Assembly (NCBI GenBank): GCA_965202745.1
Contig: CBDBCB010000020.1
Span: forward strand, 536,145 to 600,144
Direction of reading: 5' to 3'
Length of the DNA: 64,000 bases
Source of the DNA: JACKII01 sp965202745
GTDB lineage: Bacteria; Pseudomonadota; Alphaproteobacteria; Bin95
Under the pieces are notes generated by a model. The model did not search any database. It had not been told where the DNA came from and worked only from the letters and a program-made list of their open reading frames with translations. Both the position numbers and the translations under genes were made by a program. Within the stretch, counting starts at the first letter, position 1. Each line of letters opens with the position of its first letter. Shown here in pieces: positions 17,124-27,472 of the stretch.

Positions 17124-18764
17124 TCAGCCCTCGCCGCGCAGTTCGACCCGGCGGATTTTACCGCTAATGGTCTTGGGCAGTTCCGTCACGAAATGAATGC
17201 GCCGCGGGTATTTATAGGGCGCAGTCAGGTCCTTGCAGAAATCCTGGATTTCCTGCGCCAAAGTCGGCGTACCGACGAAGCCTTTCGTCAGGATGATATA
17301 GGCCGTCACAATCTGGCCGCGCATCTCGTCCGGCTCGCCGATGACGGCGCTTTCGGCGACAGCGGGATGCTCCAGCAGGGCGCTTTCGACCTCAAACGGG
17401 CTGATGCGGTAGCCGGCAGAGCCGATCAGGTCATCGGCCCGGCCCACGAACCAGAAATAGCCGTCCTTGTCCCGGGTGGCGGTGTCGCCGGTGTAGTAAT
17501 AGCCGTTGCAGAACGCCTTCCGGTCGGGCTCGCCGCCGGTGTAGTAGCCATCGAACAGACCCGGCGGGTAGGGATCGGTGATCTTGCATGCGATGTGGCC
17601 GATCTCGCCCACCGGCATTTCGTTGCCGTCATCGTCCACCACCCGCATGTCGAGGCCCGGCACAGCCTGGCCCATGGAGCCGGGCTTGACCGGCTGGTCC
17701 GGGAAGTTGGTGACGATGTTGATGGTCTCGGTCTGGCCGTAGCCGTCGGCGATGGTGGTGCCCGTCTGCTCTTTCCAGTAGCGGATGACCTCCGGGTTCA
17801 GCGGCTCGCCGGCACCCATCGAGCGGCGCACCGACGAGAGGTCGAACTGGGTCAGGTCCATCTGCGCAAACATGCGGTAGGCCGTGGGCGGGGCGCAGAA
17901 CGTGTTGACCCGCAGCTTCTTGATGATCTCCAGATGCAGCACGGGGTCGAAGCCCGCGCCATCGAATAGCACGACCGAACAACCGATCAGGAATTGCGGG
18001 AACAGCATGCCCCAGGCGGCCTTGGCCCAGCCGGTGTCGGTGAGGGTCCAGTGCACGTCGTCCCGGCGCAGGTCCATCCAGAACAGCGCGGTCGAGGCAT
18101 GGGCGAGGCCATAGGCAAAGTCCCGCGGCACCATCTTCGGCAACGCCGTAGTGCCGGAGGTGAAATAGGCCATCATCATGTCGGTGGACTTCACCGGCAC
18201 CCGCTTCTCCATCACCGGGGAAGCGGCAGCGCACATCTCGTAAGACGAGGTCCAACCAGCCTGCGCGTCCCCAATGACGACGAAGTACTTCAGCGTCGGG
18301 CATTCGGCGCGGATGGCATCGACCTTCTCGCAATGCTCCGGCGTCACGATCACGCCGGTCGCGCCCGAGTGGTTCACACGGTAGGCGATGTCCTTGGCCG
18401 TCAGCAGGGTCGTGCCCGGCATAGAGACCGCGCCGATCTTCATGGCTCCGGACAGAGCGTCGTACCATTCTGGAATGCGGCTGCTGATCAGGCAGACAAA
18501 ATCGCCCTGCTGCATGCCTAGCCCTGCCAGGCCATTGGCGAAGCGGGAGGAGTTTTCGGACATTTGGGAGTAGCTGACCTCCCGCACCGTCTGCCCATCG
18601 CCAGAGATCGCAATGACAGCGGTCTTGTCGTGGTCGCGGCCTTGGCGGTCGATGACGTCGTAGGCGAAGTTGAAGTCCGCCGGGATGACGGGCTTGTAGG
18701 TGACGACGGCGCTCTTGTAGGCGCGGTCCACGTTCATGAAGTCGTAGAGATAGGGCTCGGACAT
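17124..18764 (-). CDS. AMP-dependent acyl-CoA synthetase (medium-chain/benzoate-CoA ligase type)
   Basis: An intact ligase of about 546 residues from ATG 18764 (MSEPYLYDFMNVDRAYK); an upstream ATG at 18824 would add a poorly conserved 20-residue leader. The order of motifs is FTSGTTALPKM (ATP-binding P-loop variant, with Ala for the usual Gly/Lys step), ADGYGQTETINIV, YYTGDTATRDKDGYFWFVGR (adenylate hinge) and PKTISGKIRRVELR with the C-terminal catalytic Lys. It activates a carboxylic acid to its CoA thioester. It is followed without a gap by the Gfo/Idh/MocA gene, so they are probably one transcript. Confidence 0.88.
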   Translation of the reverse strand: MSEPYLYDFMNVDRAYKSAVVTYKPVIPADFNFAYDVIDRQGRDHDKTAVIAISGDGQTVREVSYSQMSENSSRFANGLAGLGMQQGDFVCLISSRIPEWYDALSGAMKIGAVSMPGTTLLTAKDIAYRVNHSGATGVIVTPEHCEKVDAIRAECPTLKYFVVIGDAQAGWTSSYEMCAAASPVMEKRVPVKSTDMMMAYFTSGTTALPKMVPRDFAYGLAHASTALFWMDLRRDDVHWTLTDTGWAKAAWGMLFPQFLIGCSVVLFDGAGFDPVLHLEIIKKLRVNTFCAPPTAYRMFAQMDLTQFDLSSVRRSMGAGEPLNPEVIRYWKEQTGTTIADGYGQTETINIVTNFPDQPVKPGSMGQAVPGLDMRVVDDDGNEMPVGEIGHIACKITDPYPPGLFDGYYTGGEPDRKAFCNGYYYTGDTATRDKDGYFWFVGRADDLIGSAGYRISPFEVESALLEHPAVAESAVIGEPDEMRGQIVTAYIILTKGFVGTPTLAQEIQDFCKDLTAPYKYPRRIHFVTELPKTISGKIRRVELRGEG

Positions 18765-18930
18765 GAGGGCGGCTCCCGGAGAGAAAACGGGGATTGTTTG
18801 GCTGTTGGGGGCACCATTAATCACCCGGCCAGCGTTGTAAACGGAGACGTTAGGCTTGCTGCGGCTAGCGGGCGGCAGGCATGCCGGTTATGCTTTCTCA
18901 AAAAGCGCTCATGCTTTGGGGAAACGCCTT

Positions 18931-20205
18931 TTGTCTGACGGAATCGCCAGTCCCGACTTGCCTGTTGCCGAAGACGGCTCCGATACGTTGCGCGCCTAAA
19001 CGGATGCGACGCGTGAAATCATGCGGGTTGTGGCGAACTCCCGCCATGATGAGCAACCTGTGTTCGAGGCGATTCTGGAGGCTGCATGCAGGCTTTGCGA
19101 TGCGCCTCTGGCATTGCTTGCGATCGCGGACGAAGCCGCAGGCACCCTCCCATTACTTTCCACAAATTGGTTTGAAGCCTCCGACTTCAGCTGGATAAGA
19201 AAACAACTTTGCGCCGAAGGCGCTCAAAACCACTGAACCCTCTGACTTTAGTCGGAGGAGGTTCAGTGGCATTTGATCTAAATGGCAGTAGATTCGCTGC
19301 CCAAGCCGTGCGTGAAGCCAGGTCCGTCCACGTAAGGGACAGGGCGGAACTGGAGGGGTACAAGAATGGTGATCCGGTTGAAGTTAAGTTTGTGGATGGC
19401 GAAGGTGTTCGAACCTTTCTGACCGTTCCACTGATCAGCGGCGGGAAGGGAATTGGTACCATCGATCTGTTTCGCCGAGAGGTGAAGCCGTTCTCAGACG
19501 ACCAAATCGCCCTTGTCGAAAGCTTCGCCGCTCAGGCAGTCATCGCCATCAAGAACGTGCGCCAGTTCCGCGAACTGCAGACCAGGCTAGAATGGGAGGC
19601 GGCGACGCGCCAAATCCTCTCTGTCATCAGCCAAAGCCGGGACGATGAACAACCAGTGTTCGATGTTATCGTGCAGAATGCTGCCCGGCTGTGCAACGCG
19701 CCCATGGCCCGGCTCTTGATTGCCAATGACGAGCGGACGCATTTCAAAATTGCCGCAGGTTGGAGAATAGAGCTACAGGCGATCAGTGTCGGTGAATTTA
19801 TGGAACTCGATCCCGCCATCCTTCCGGCACGGGTAATCCTGGAGAACAAGGCCATCAATCTGCTTGACATGCGGGACGGTGAGAACTACCGGTCCGGTCT
19901 TCCGGTGGCGGTTCGCATGGTTGAGGAAGAGGGAATCCGTACGCTCTTAATGGTGCCGCTCAGCGTTGGCGACAGGGCAATCGGCGCATTTGTCGTGAAC
20001 AAACGGGAAGTTGCGCCGTTTACTGACGACAAAATAGCCCTGGTAGAAAGCTTCGCCGCCCAGGCCGTCATCGCCATCGAAAACGTCCGCCAGTTCCGTG
20101 AACTCCAGACCAGGCTGGAGCGGGAAGCGGCAACCGGTGTAATTCTACACGCCATCAGCCAAAGTCGTGACGATGAGCAGCCAGTTTTCGAATTGATTGT
20201 AGAGC
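18931..20205 (+). pseudogene. Tandem GAF-domain signalling protein, 3'-truncated
   Basis: Coding resembling the start SDGIASPDLPVAEDGSDTL meets an in-frame TAA at 18997-18999, continues as MRVVANSRHDEQPVFEAIL, shifts frame near 19225 and runs on to about 20205. Two GAF domains can be seen, each ending in a repeat of KxxLVESFAAQAVIAIxNVRQFRELQTRLE. A third copy begins (VISQSRDDEQPVF / AISQSRDDEQPVF / ELIVERACQ) and stops where the reversed TPP-enzyme gene begins. Such tandem GAF arrays usually precede a histidine kinase or nucleotide cyclase output domain, which is lost here. Confidence 0.75.
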
Positions 20206-21496
20206 GCGCCTGCCAGACCTTGGCCAATGCCGCCACCGCGGCCGGAGAAATAGTGACCGGTGCCCGCGATGTTGACCGACTTGGCGAAGTCCAGATTGGC
20301 GGTGATCGCTTCTTCCATGAAGATCGCATCGTCCGGCACGGCCTGGGCCAGCGCGTCCATCATAACCGACATGGCCATGGGGCGGCGGGAGCGCGCGTGA
20401 TGCGGCTTTGCTGAGCCTCGCGCTCCTGCTCCTTCTGGGCGGCAAGGGCAGCAGCCCGCGCTTTGGCAGCGGCGGCGTCCGGCTTCACGGTCGCGGCGAG
20501 TTCCTCCAGCGCCGGTTTCATACCAGCGACGATGCCAAGCGAGAGCGTGTTGTTCTTCGCTAGCTGACCGGCGCTCTCCTCCACCTGGATGACGTTTGCG
20601 CCCGCCGGAAAGGGAGAGCCGGGCGTGAACCAAACTTCCTCAAAGAACGGTCCGCCCAGCATCAGCACGCAGTCGCTGGACCCAAGGGCGGAGGCGATGG
20701 CTGCATTCTCCAAAGGTAGCCCGCCCCGCATCAGCGGGTGGCGGTTGGGTGCTACGGCCTGGGCGCGCAGGCCCTCCACATAGACCGGCGCGCCGAGCTT
20801 CTCCGCCAGCGCCAGCAGCGCGTCACCGGCTCCCGCGCGGGCGATATCGTCACCGGCGACGATCACGGGCGACTGGACGGCACTCAGCATAGAGGCGGCT
20901 TCGGCAAGCGCGGCGGCATCGGGCCGCCCGGCGCGGAAAAGCGGGCCGGAATTGGCGGCGAGGTTCTCTGTCTCCTGCTCCATCACGTCGATGGGCAGTG
21001 CTACGAACACGGGGCCGAAGGGCGGATCGTTCGCGATTTTGAAGGCGCGGTGCATGATGTCGACCATGTCGTCGGCGCGCTCGACCTGGGTGCTCCACTT
21101 GGTAACGGGCGCGGCCATGGCGGCGAGGTCATGGCTAAGGATCGGGGCGCGCAGCAGGGCGCGCGTGTCCTGCTGGCCTGCCGTCACCACCAGCGGCGAG
21201 CCGGTCTTCAGCGCGTTGAAGATCATGCCGATGCCATTGCCGAGGCCGGGGGCCACGTGCAGGCTGACGACGCCGGTCTTGCCGGTCGCCTGGGCCTAGA
21301 AGGTGGCCGCACCGACGGCGATTCCCTCATGCAAAGCGACGATATAGTCGATCTCCGGATAGTCCGGCAGGTGGTCGATCAGTGGGCTTTCGGTGGTGCC
21401 GGGGTTGCAGAACATCCGGCCAACCCCGTGCGCCCGCAGGCTCTCCATGATACTTCGCGTCCGCGCATCTGGCGTTTCCTCTAGAGGCTCAAGCAT
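20206..21496 (-). pseudogene. TPP-dependent decarboxylase (benzoylformate decarboxylase-like), broken and 3'-truncated
   Basis: It begins MLEPLEETPDARTRSIMESL with MFCNPGTTESPL and ALHEGIAVGAA (the TPP-activating Glu), then an in-frame TAG at 21296-21298. It resumes as SLHVAPGLGNGIGMIFNA, continues through the middle domain, shifts frame near 20390 and ends at SGRGGGIGQGLAGAL, where it meets the reversed GAF gene. The C-terminal GDG TPP/Mg motif should follow directly after that segment but is missing. Three independent lesions make it clearly dead. Family members decarboxylate 2-oxo acids such as benzoylformate. Confidence 0.8.
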
Positions 21497-21576
21497 TGGT
21501 TAGCCTGAGCCTATAACAGAGCCGCGCGGCGGGGTAGGCCTGTTCGACGGACAGGGTCAGGGTAAAAGACCCTGAA

Positions 21577-21652
21577 AGCCCTTCATGCTGAGCCTGTCGA
21601 AGGGTGCCTTTCCATGCTCGCGCCATGCTTCGACAGGCTCAGCATGAAGGGC
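21577..21652. repeat. REP-like palindromic repeat
   Basis: The left arm GCCCTTCATGCTGAGCCTGT continues into CGAAGG; the right arm ACAGGCTCAGCATGAAGGGC is its inverse. They are separated by about 25 bases. This motif (CCTTCGACAGGCTCAGCATG) is widespread in intergenic regions of GC-rich proteobacteria. It sits between the broken TPP gene and the amine oxidase gene and could act as a bidirectional terminator. Confidence 0.75.
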
Positions 21653-21678
21653 TCTATAAAGGCGTGCTTGGGCGAGCC

Positions 21679-23371
21679 CTACCCCTTGCCAGCCGCGACG
21701 CGGTGGATGGCGTCGGTGGCGTAGTGGGCGCTGTCGAGCGAGCCAACCTGCCAGCCCGGCCAGTAGCTGAACCAGTCACCCGCCAGGAACACCTGGCTGC
21801 CGACGGGATCGGCGTTCTTCATTTACTCAAAGACGGCGGGCTGAGTGAAGGCGGTGTCATTGGCCCAGCCGCCAGCTTGATACGGCATCTTGGCCCAGGC
21901 GATGGTGACGCCATTCTCAGCGAAGACCTTGTCGCGGTAGCCGGGATGCAGTTTCTCGCCGCCCTGCAACGCAGCCTCCAGCCGCTCGGCGCGGCTGTAG
22001 TCCTGGAAGACGTTGGCCTGGTCCAGCCGGTTGTAGGCCGCGGTCAGCACGCCTGTCGCTGAGTTGAAACTGTAGGACGGATACCAGATCTGACTGATGA
22101 TCTCCTTGGTCCAACTGATGCCGTCATATATGCGGTTCTCTTCCTCCCAGAAGCGGGAGCGGCCTTGGAGACCGACCTTACAGGCCGGGGTGATGTAGAC
22201 GTCGGCCAGTGTCTGGCGCGTCGTGGCGTTCAGGAAGTTGCCGCCGAGTTTCGCCACCAGCGGCGCGAACAAAGTGGCAATAACATAGTCGCATTCCAGA
22301 TCGGGCGCGCCGCCTTGACGGGAAACATAGCTTTTGCCGTGCTCAATCAGGTCATTGACCGTGCGACCGTCCGGCAGAGCGGCGCGCTGGAAGCCCTTGA
22401 CGATCATATCCATGCCGTTGACCGGCTGCATCAGAGTCGTCTGCCAGAAATATTCGAGATTGTTGAACATTTCGCTGTTCCAGAAGTCGGATTGCAACAT
22501 GTCGTCCATGGAAAGCATCGGCCATGGCGTGCCCCGGCTGGTTCACGTCGCCGGGGTCAAGCTGGCGGTAGTTCAGCGAGTCGATAGCATAGCCGGCTCG
22601 CGGGTAGTCATCGGCCAGCGATGCGCCCAGATAGACCATCTCCGCCCCTTCCGCCGACAATTGGCCGAAGTGCTGGAGCATACCGAGGAAGGCATCGGCC
22701 TCCGAGGGAGGCACCAACTGGTCGAGCGCGCCCTGATTCTGCACCTTGGCAATCATCTCTGCCAGGTGCCCGCGCATGTCGTTGTTCAGACGGCGGAGTT
22801 GCACCGGTGCACCATTGTTCCAACCATCGTTCTGCATCAGGTTGGCGGCGCTATGGAAAATGTAGGGCTGGAGCGCGACGCCCAACTCTTTGCAATAGTC
22901 GATGACGCGGGTGTGGTGCTGCGGAATGCGGCCCGGCCCGGCGTTCAGGTAGTTGTCGGGGTGGTCGGCCGGCATATCGCCGACAGCCTCAAACTTCATG
23001 GTGGTCGGCATATTCCAATCCCACTCGCTGTACTGGTCGCCATTGCGCAGGGTCAGGCTGCGGCCGCCCACATGGTTGGTGGCTTCCAGGATGACCACGT
23101 TCGCCCCGGCCCGTGCCGCCCTGAGCGCAGAACAGAGCCCGGCGATACCCACGCCGATAATGACGATGTTCTTGCCGTCCAGGCTGCCATTCGGCAGGGC
23201 CGCGGTTGTATCGAAGACGCCCGTGCCCTTCGCCAATGCCTGACCGGAGCCGAACAGGCCTATAGCGTGCATGGCGGAATAGGCCGCACCAGAACCGCCG
23301 ACAGCGGCAATACCGTGGATAAGGGAGCGGCGGGTGATGGCAGGGCGTTGCGGTGGAATTGATTTCGGCAT
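21679..23371 (-). pseudogene. Flavin monoamine oxidase family protein with Tat-type leader, broken
   Basis: The N-terminus PAITRRSLIHGIAAVGGSG is a twin-arginine leader followed by a hydrophobic stretch, so a periplasmic FAD enzyme is expected. The FAD motif is IVIIGVGIAGLCSALRAARAG with VVILEATNHVGGR. A frameshift near 22525 moves into the frame MLSMDDMLQSDFWNSEMFN, which ends at TAA 21823-21825. The sequence then continues in phase with GSQVFLAGDWFSYWPGWQ (the C-terminal FAD-binding signature) to TAG at 21679. With the two lesions repaired it would be a full-length amine oxidase of about 560 residues. Confidence 0.82.
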
Positions 23372-23528
23372 GGGTCGTCCTCCATTTCTGAAACCCGAAG
23401 GGGCATCGCAGGACAGAGCCTAACACACTGTTTCAATGATCATCTGTGCCTTTCGTCACCAAGCGGCTGGCGCATCTGTCCTTAAGCAGAGAGAATGTGA
23501 CCAACCAAAGTGCCGAAAAGGAAACGCC

Positions 23529-24179
23529 ATGAGCGCCTTCAATCTCGCCGAGACCGATCGCCTACTCTCTACCACTCGCGCCGTTCGCAAGCGGCTGGAT
23601 ATGGATAAGCCGGTGCCGGACTCCGTCATCCGCGAATGCCTGGAACTGACCTTGCAAGCGCCTACCGGCAGCAACAAGCAGGGATGGCGCTGGGTTGTGG
23701 TGAAGGACGCAGCCAAACGGGCAGCGTTAGCGGACCTCTACCGGCAGGGTGTCGGCAACTACCTGAAAGACGCGGAGAAGCAAGCGGCGGCCAGCGGAGA
23801 GATACAGAACAGGCGCGTGTTCTCCTCCGCCGATTATCTGGCAGACCGGCTTCAGGACGTACCGGTACACGTGATCCCGTGCATCAAAGTCGACCACCTG
23901 CCCGCCGATCCGCCCCGCCGGGTCTGGCCTGGCCTGATGGGCTCCATCATGCCAGCGGTCTGGAGCTTCCAACTGGCACTGCGCTCACGCGGCCTGGGCT
24001 CCTGCCTGACTACGCTGCATCTGGCGAAAGAAGCCGAAGCCGCCGAGCTGCTGGGCATCCCCGACGGCATCATGCAGTGCGGCCTGCTGCCGGTCGCCTA
24101 CACGCTGGGCACAGACTTCAAACCCGCCAAGCGCCCGCCGCTGGACGAGGTGCTGCATTGGAATGGCTGGACCCAGTAA
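23529..24179 (+). CDS. Nitroreductase family protein
   Basis: A 216-residue flavoprotein frame starting MSAFNLAETDRLLSTTRAVR, preceded by AAAAGGAAA. The nitroreductase hallmarks are TTRAVRKRLDMDKPVPD near the N-terminus, LQAPTGSNKQGWRWVVVKD (FMN-phosphate site) and QLALRSRGLGSCLTTLHL near the C-terminus. It reduces nitro groups, quinones or similar using FMN and NAD(P)H. It is divergent from the amine oxidase and intact. The physiological substrate is unknown. Confidence 0.87.
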   Translation: MSAFNLAETDRLLSTTRAVRKRLDMDKPVPDSVIRECLELTLQAPTGSNKQGWRWVVVKDAAKRAALADLYRQGVGNYLKDAEKQAAASGEIQNRRVFSSADYLADRLQDVPVHVIPCIKVDHLPADPPRRVWPGLMGSIMPAVWSFQLALRSRGLGSCLTTLHLAKEAEAAELLGIPDGIMQCGLLPVAYTLGTDFKPAKRPPLDEVLHWNGWTQ

Positions 24180-24215
24180 TAGCAACGGCAGGCGACAGAC
24201 TGGCCCTCAACGAAA

Positions 24216-24242
24216 GAACACCCGGCCAGAAACCGGGTGTTC
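24216..24242 (+). terminator. Terminator-like hairpin after the nitroreductase gene
   Basis: Perfect arms GAACACCCGG / CCGGGTGTTC with a 7-base loop, followed by CGATCATTATG. It lies between two convergent genes, so it may serve both directions although the T run is poor. Confidence 0.6.
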
Positions 24243-24280
24243 GATCATTATGACCATGGGGCCGTCTTGTTTGGCAGAGC

Positions 24281-25384
24281 CTACTCCGCCGCCACTGATT
24301 TGCTGGAGGGGTCGAGGTGTGCAACCCTGGGCGCAACCTCGCTCTTGATCAGTTCGAGCGAGCGGTGCCAGGCTTCCGGCTGGTCGGCGTAGTCGAAGCC
24401 AAACACCAGGGTTTGACCAAAACCGCCAACTTCTTCGTAGACCTTCTCGATCTTCGCCGCGACTGTCGCGGGTGAGCCCACCAGCCAGTTGTGCTCAGCG
24501 CAATAGGCCGCCGTCACATCGCTGTCAGGCACGGACGGGTCGTGCTTCAGGTACTCCAGGAAGCCAAACTGGGCGAGCAGCGGCAGGAAGTATTCCGTCA
24601 TCATACGGCCCATGGGACCGTTGACGGAAAGCTCCCAGGCTTCCTCGTCCGTATCAGCGACGAACATCTCGCGCACCATGCGCCACTCGCCCCGGTCCGG
24701 CGTGCGGCCCGACTTCTTCGCGCCGGCCTCCACCGCATCCCAGTGGCTGCCCACATAGGCCGGATTTAGGTTCAGGCTCATGGGCATGTAGCCATGCTCG
24801 CCCGCCATTTTGAGGGTGTCGGAGTTGGCGGAGAGGCCTGCAACGCCAATCGGCGGGTGCGGCTGTTGCAGCGGCAGGATGTGGGGCTTGAGGAAGCCGA
24901 ACATCTCATCGGCCTTGGTCACGTGCCAGTACTTGCCCTTGTGGTCGAACTTTTCCTCCGTCCACATTTTCAGGATGATATCCAGCGCCTCACGGGTCAT
25001 GTCGCGGTTATCGCCGCTCATGCCGTCGACATTGAACATGGTCCAGTCACTGGGCAGGCCGCTGGCCGCCACCCCGAAATTCAGACGGCCTTCGGACAAG
25101 TGGTCGAGCATGGCAACGCGGTTCGCCAGCTCAGCCGGGTGGTGATAGGGCAGCAGGAAGCCGCCGGGGCCGATGCGTATGTTCTTGGTCTGCATCAGCG
25201 CCTGGGCGATCAGCAGGTCCGGGCTCGGATGCGGCTCCCAGGGGGCGGTGTGATGCTCACCGATCCAGATTTCCTCGAAGCCCAGTTCGTCCAGCCAGCG
25301 GAAGGTCATCAGGTCGTAGTCATGCCCTTCCTTCAGCCCACGCTCCGGCGGGTGAGACGGCATGGTGAAGTATCCGAATTTCAT
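24281..25384 (-). CDS. LLM-class flavin-dependent oxidoreductase (luciferase-like)
   Basis: An intact protein of about 367 residues; ATG 25384 (MKFGYFTMPSHPPERG) is preferred to the upstream GTG at 25486 because homology starts at MKFGYF. Motifs: ELGFEEIWIGEHHTAPWEP, RIGPGGFLLPYHHPAELA, LSEGRLNFGVAASGLPSDW and GSPATVAAKIEKVYEE near the end. These mark the bacterial luciferase-like TIM barrel, which uses reduced FMN or F420 for monooxygenation. Context (acyl-CoA and amine oxidases nearby) suggests catabolism; the substrate is unknown. Confidence 0.88.
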   Translation of the reverse strand: MKFGYFTMPSHPPERGLKEGHDYDLMTFRWLDELGFEEIWIGEHHTAPWEPHPSPDLLIAQALMQTKNIRIGPGGFLLPYHHPAELANRVAMLDHLSEGRLNFGVAASGLPSDWTMFNVDGMSGDNRDMTREALDIILKMWTEEKFDHKGKYWHVTKADEMFGFLKPHILPLQQPHPPIGVAGLSANSDTLKMAGEHGYMPMSLNLNPAYVGSHWDAVEAGAKKSGRTPDRGEWRMVREMFVADTDEEAWELSVNGPMGRMMTEYFLPLLAQFGFLEYLKHDPSVPDSDVTAAYCAEHNWLVGSPATVAAKIEKVYEEVGGFGQTLVFGFDYADQPEAWHRSLELIKSEVAPRVAHLDPSSKSVAAE

Positions 25385-25522
25385 GGCGTTTCTCCAATGG
25401 TTTTTCTGTGCCGTACTGAGACAACCGCCCAAGAGTTTGCCAGCCATGCGGAAGCCTGGCGAGTGGTTTATCGCTCGGGCCACCAAGCGTATTTGGTGGC
25501 CCGTTTAACATATTGAAATCGG

Positions 25523-26215
25523 CTATTTGCTCTCGCTTCCAGCCATCACCTTGTAGATCACTGCACCGATGGCAGCCCCCATCAACGGAGCGACCCAGAA
25601 CAGCCAAAGCTGCTCCAGCGCCCAGGAGCCCTGGAAGATAGCCTGGCTGGTGCTGCGGGCCGGGTTCACCGAGGTGTTGGTGACGGGGATGCTGATCAGG
25701 TGGATCAGGCAAAGCGCCAGACCAATCGGCAGCGGCGCGAAGCCGACCGGAGCCCATCCATCGGTTGCGCCCAGAATGACGATCAGAAAGCCTGCCGTCA
25801 ACACAACCTCGATCACCAGCGCTGCCACCATGCTGTAACCGCCAGGCGAATGTTCGCCATAACCGTTGGACGCAAAGCCGACACTTGCATCAAAGCCACC
25901 GGCACCGCTCGCAATGACATACAGCACGGCAGCAGCGGCGATCGCGCCCAGGACCTGCGCGGCGACATAGCCTGGCAGTTGTCCGGCGGAAAAACGCCCG
26001 CCAATGACGAGCCCCAGCGATACTGCCGGGTTGAAATGGCCGCCACTGATATGGCCGACAGCATAGGCCATCGTCAGCACGGTCAGGCCAAAGGCCAGCG
26101 AAACACCCAACAGGCCAATGCCGACCTCCGGAAAGGCCGCTGCCAGGACTGCGCTGCCGCAGCCACCGAATACCAACCAGAAGGTTCCAACAAACTCTGC
26201 AACCAGCTTGTTCAT
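25523..26215 (-). CDS. aqpZ: Aquaporin Z
   Basis: An intact 230-residue channel with six hydrophobic segments and both half-helix signatures: GGHFNPAVSLG (first NPA) and TNTSVNPARSTSQA (second NPA). It begins MNKLVAEFVGTFWLVFGGC, as AqpZ does. Arg after the second NPA and His in the LCLIHLISIPVTN segment fit the narrow water-selective filter. It mediates water flux across the inner membrane. Monocistronic between convergent and divergent neighbours. Confidence 0.95.
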   Translation of the reverse strand: MNKLVAEFVGTFWLVFGGCGSAVLAAAFPEVGIGLLGVSLAFGLTVLTMAYAVGHISGGHFNPAVSLGLVIGGRFSAGQLPGYVAAQVLGAIAAAAVLYVIASGAGGFDASVGFASNGYGEHSPGGYSMVAALVIEVVLTAGFLIVILGATDGWAPVGFAPLPIGLALCLIHLISIPVTNTSVNPARSTSQAIFQGSWALEQLWLFWVAPLMGAAIGAVIYKVMAGSESK

Positions 26216-26621
26216 AAGTGATATTCCCCAGGTTTTAGGATTCTGCGTTTAAAATCCAATTACTACTTCCCATTCTGGGATACTTTTACCTATACGATAG
26301 CATATTGCAGCCGCCGGCAATGCGTTTTCCTGCACACCGAAGAAGCCAACGCTATTAATTCACCAACCTGCCGTCATTAGCCAATCGAAACGGCAGCATT
26401 GTGACGCAAAACACCCTCCGAAATTCACAGTATGCCTGCCGGCACAAGCCGGGGGCCAACAGAGCCTGTTTCAGATCGAACACAGGACAAGCCCGCAAAA
26501 GACCGGGCACCAACAGGCGCGTCCGACCCCGATGATCGGGCGGAAGTCCGCGAATTTTTGTCGTCTCTATTTGACTGTCTATATTCCGGCCAATTCGGTA
26601 AATCTGAGCCTGCCTTGCCCC
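26216..26621. other. Divergent intergenic region between aqpZ and the arylsulfotransferase-like gene
   Basis: About 400 bases holding the promoters of two divergent genes. It is more AT-rich near the aqpZ side (26225-26310). No coding frame with protein-like composition and no clear dyad was found. Confidence 0.5.
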
Positions 26622-27472
26622 ATGACAACAGAAGTGGCCAGATCGATGGAACGCCTGTTTTTCAGCAAAATTCCGTTTTGGATAGTCGGTCTGCTCATGG
26701 TGTTGGGCTTGGTTGGCGCGATTTTGTTTACCAATGTTGCGGTTTTTCTCACCCAAAAGCCTGACCGTGGCGGAGTCTTCCGCGAGCCGGTCCTCGCCAT
26801 CGGCAACATCCGGCAGTTGCTGGCGAAATCGAATGAAGACGCCTACTTGATGGTGACGGACCCGAAACTTGATGGCAAATCGGGGTTCAACTTTTCCTAT
26901 CCGGCGGGCAGCAAGCCGGACGCTGGTTACATGCTGCTGACGTGGTATGACAGCGACGACCGGCGCGCGTATGCCGAACTGATCGACCTCAACACGCAAA
27001 CGCAGGTCCACCGTTGGGTGCCTGACACCGATGCGATTTTTGCCCAGTCACCCATGAAATCGCGCTTTGTAGACCTGCAGCGGGACCGGCCGGCCCATCG
27101 CATGGTCTACCGGCACGCGATGCCGTTGGAAGACGGCGGCCTGCTGATTCAGTCGCTCTCACCGCTTGTGAAAATCGATGCCTGCAGCCGCCTGGTCTGG
27201 ATGAACAGCGACACCGCCCACCACCACTCCATCGAACGCGATGCAGAGGGCAATTTCTACGCCCCCAGCGTGCTGGAGCCGTCGCAAATCTCTAACATTA
27301 ACCCCAAAACATTCCGCGACGACGGCATCAATCACATCAGTGCCGACGGCAAAACGATCTCACAGAAGTCCGTCGCTGAAATTCTGCTCAAGCATGACCT
27401 GGTGCATCTGAACGATATTCAGCCGGTGCTTGAGGACGGCCCTCATTGGAAGCAAGGCGATTTGTTCCTAAG
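26622..27472 (+). pseudogene. Arylsulfotransferase (ASST)-like membrane protein, 3' end removed by IS481
   Basis: From ATG 26622 the protein has a short cytoplasmic end, one transmembrane helix (FWIVGLLMVLGLVGAILFTN) and an extracytoplasmic beta-propeller-like domain. The latter contains GYMLLTWYDSDDRR, MVYRHAMPLEDGG, SDTAHHHSIERDAEGNFYAP and HDLVHLNDIQPVLEDGPHW. The His-rich HHHSIE and LNDIQP segments fit ASST-family proteins that transfer sulfate between phenolic compounds or modify surface glycans. Homology is broken after KQGDLFLS at 27472, where IS481 begins; the frame then terminates inside the IS at 27518. About half of the propeller is missing. Confidence 0.72.

Noticed and set aside
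16671..17969. A 432-residue plus-strand frame opposite the oxidoreductase and acyl-CoA synthetase genes
   Set aside because: It spans two real genes on the other strand and shows low-complexity composition typical of shadows.
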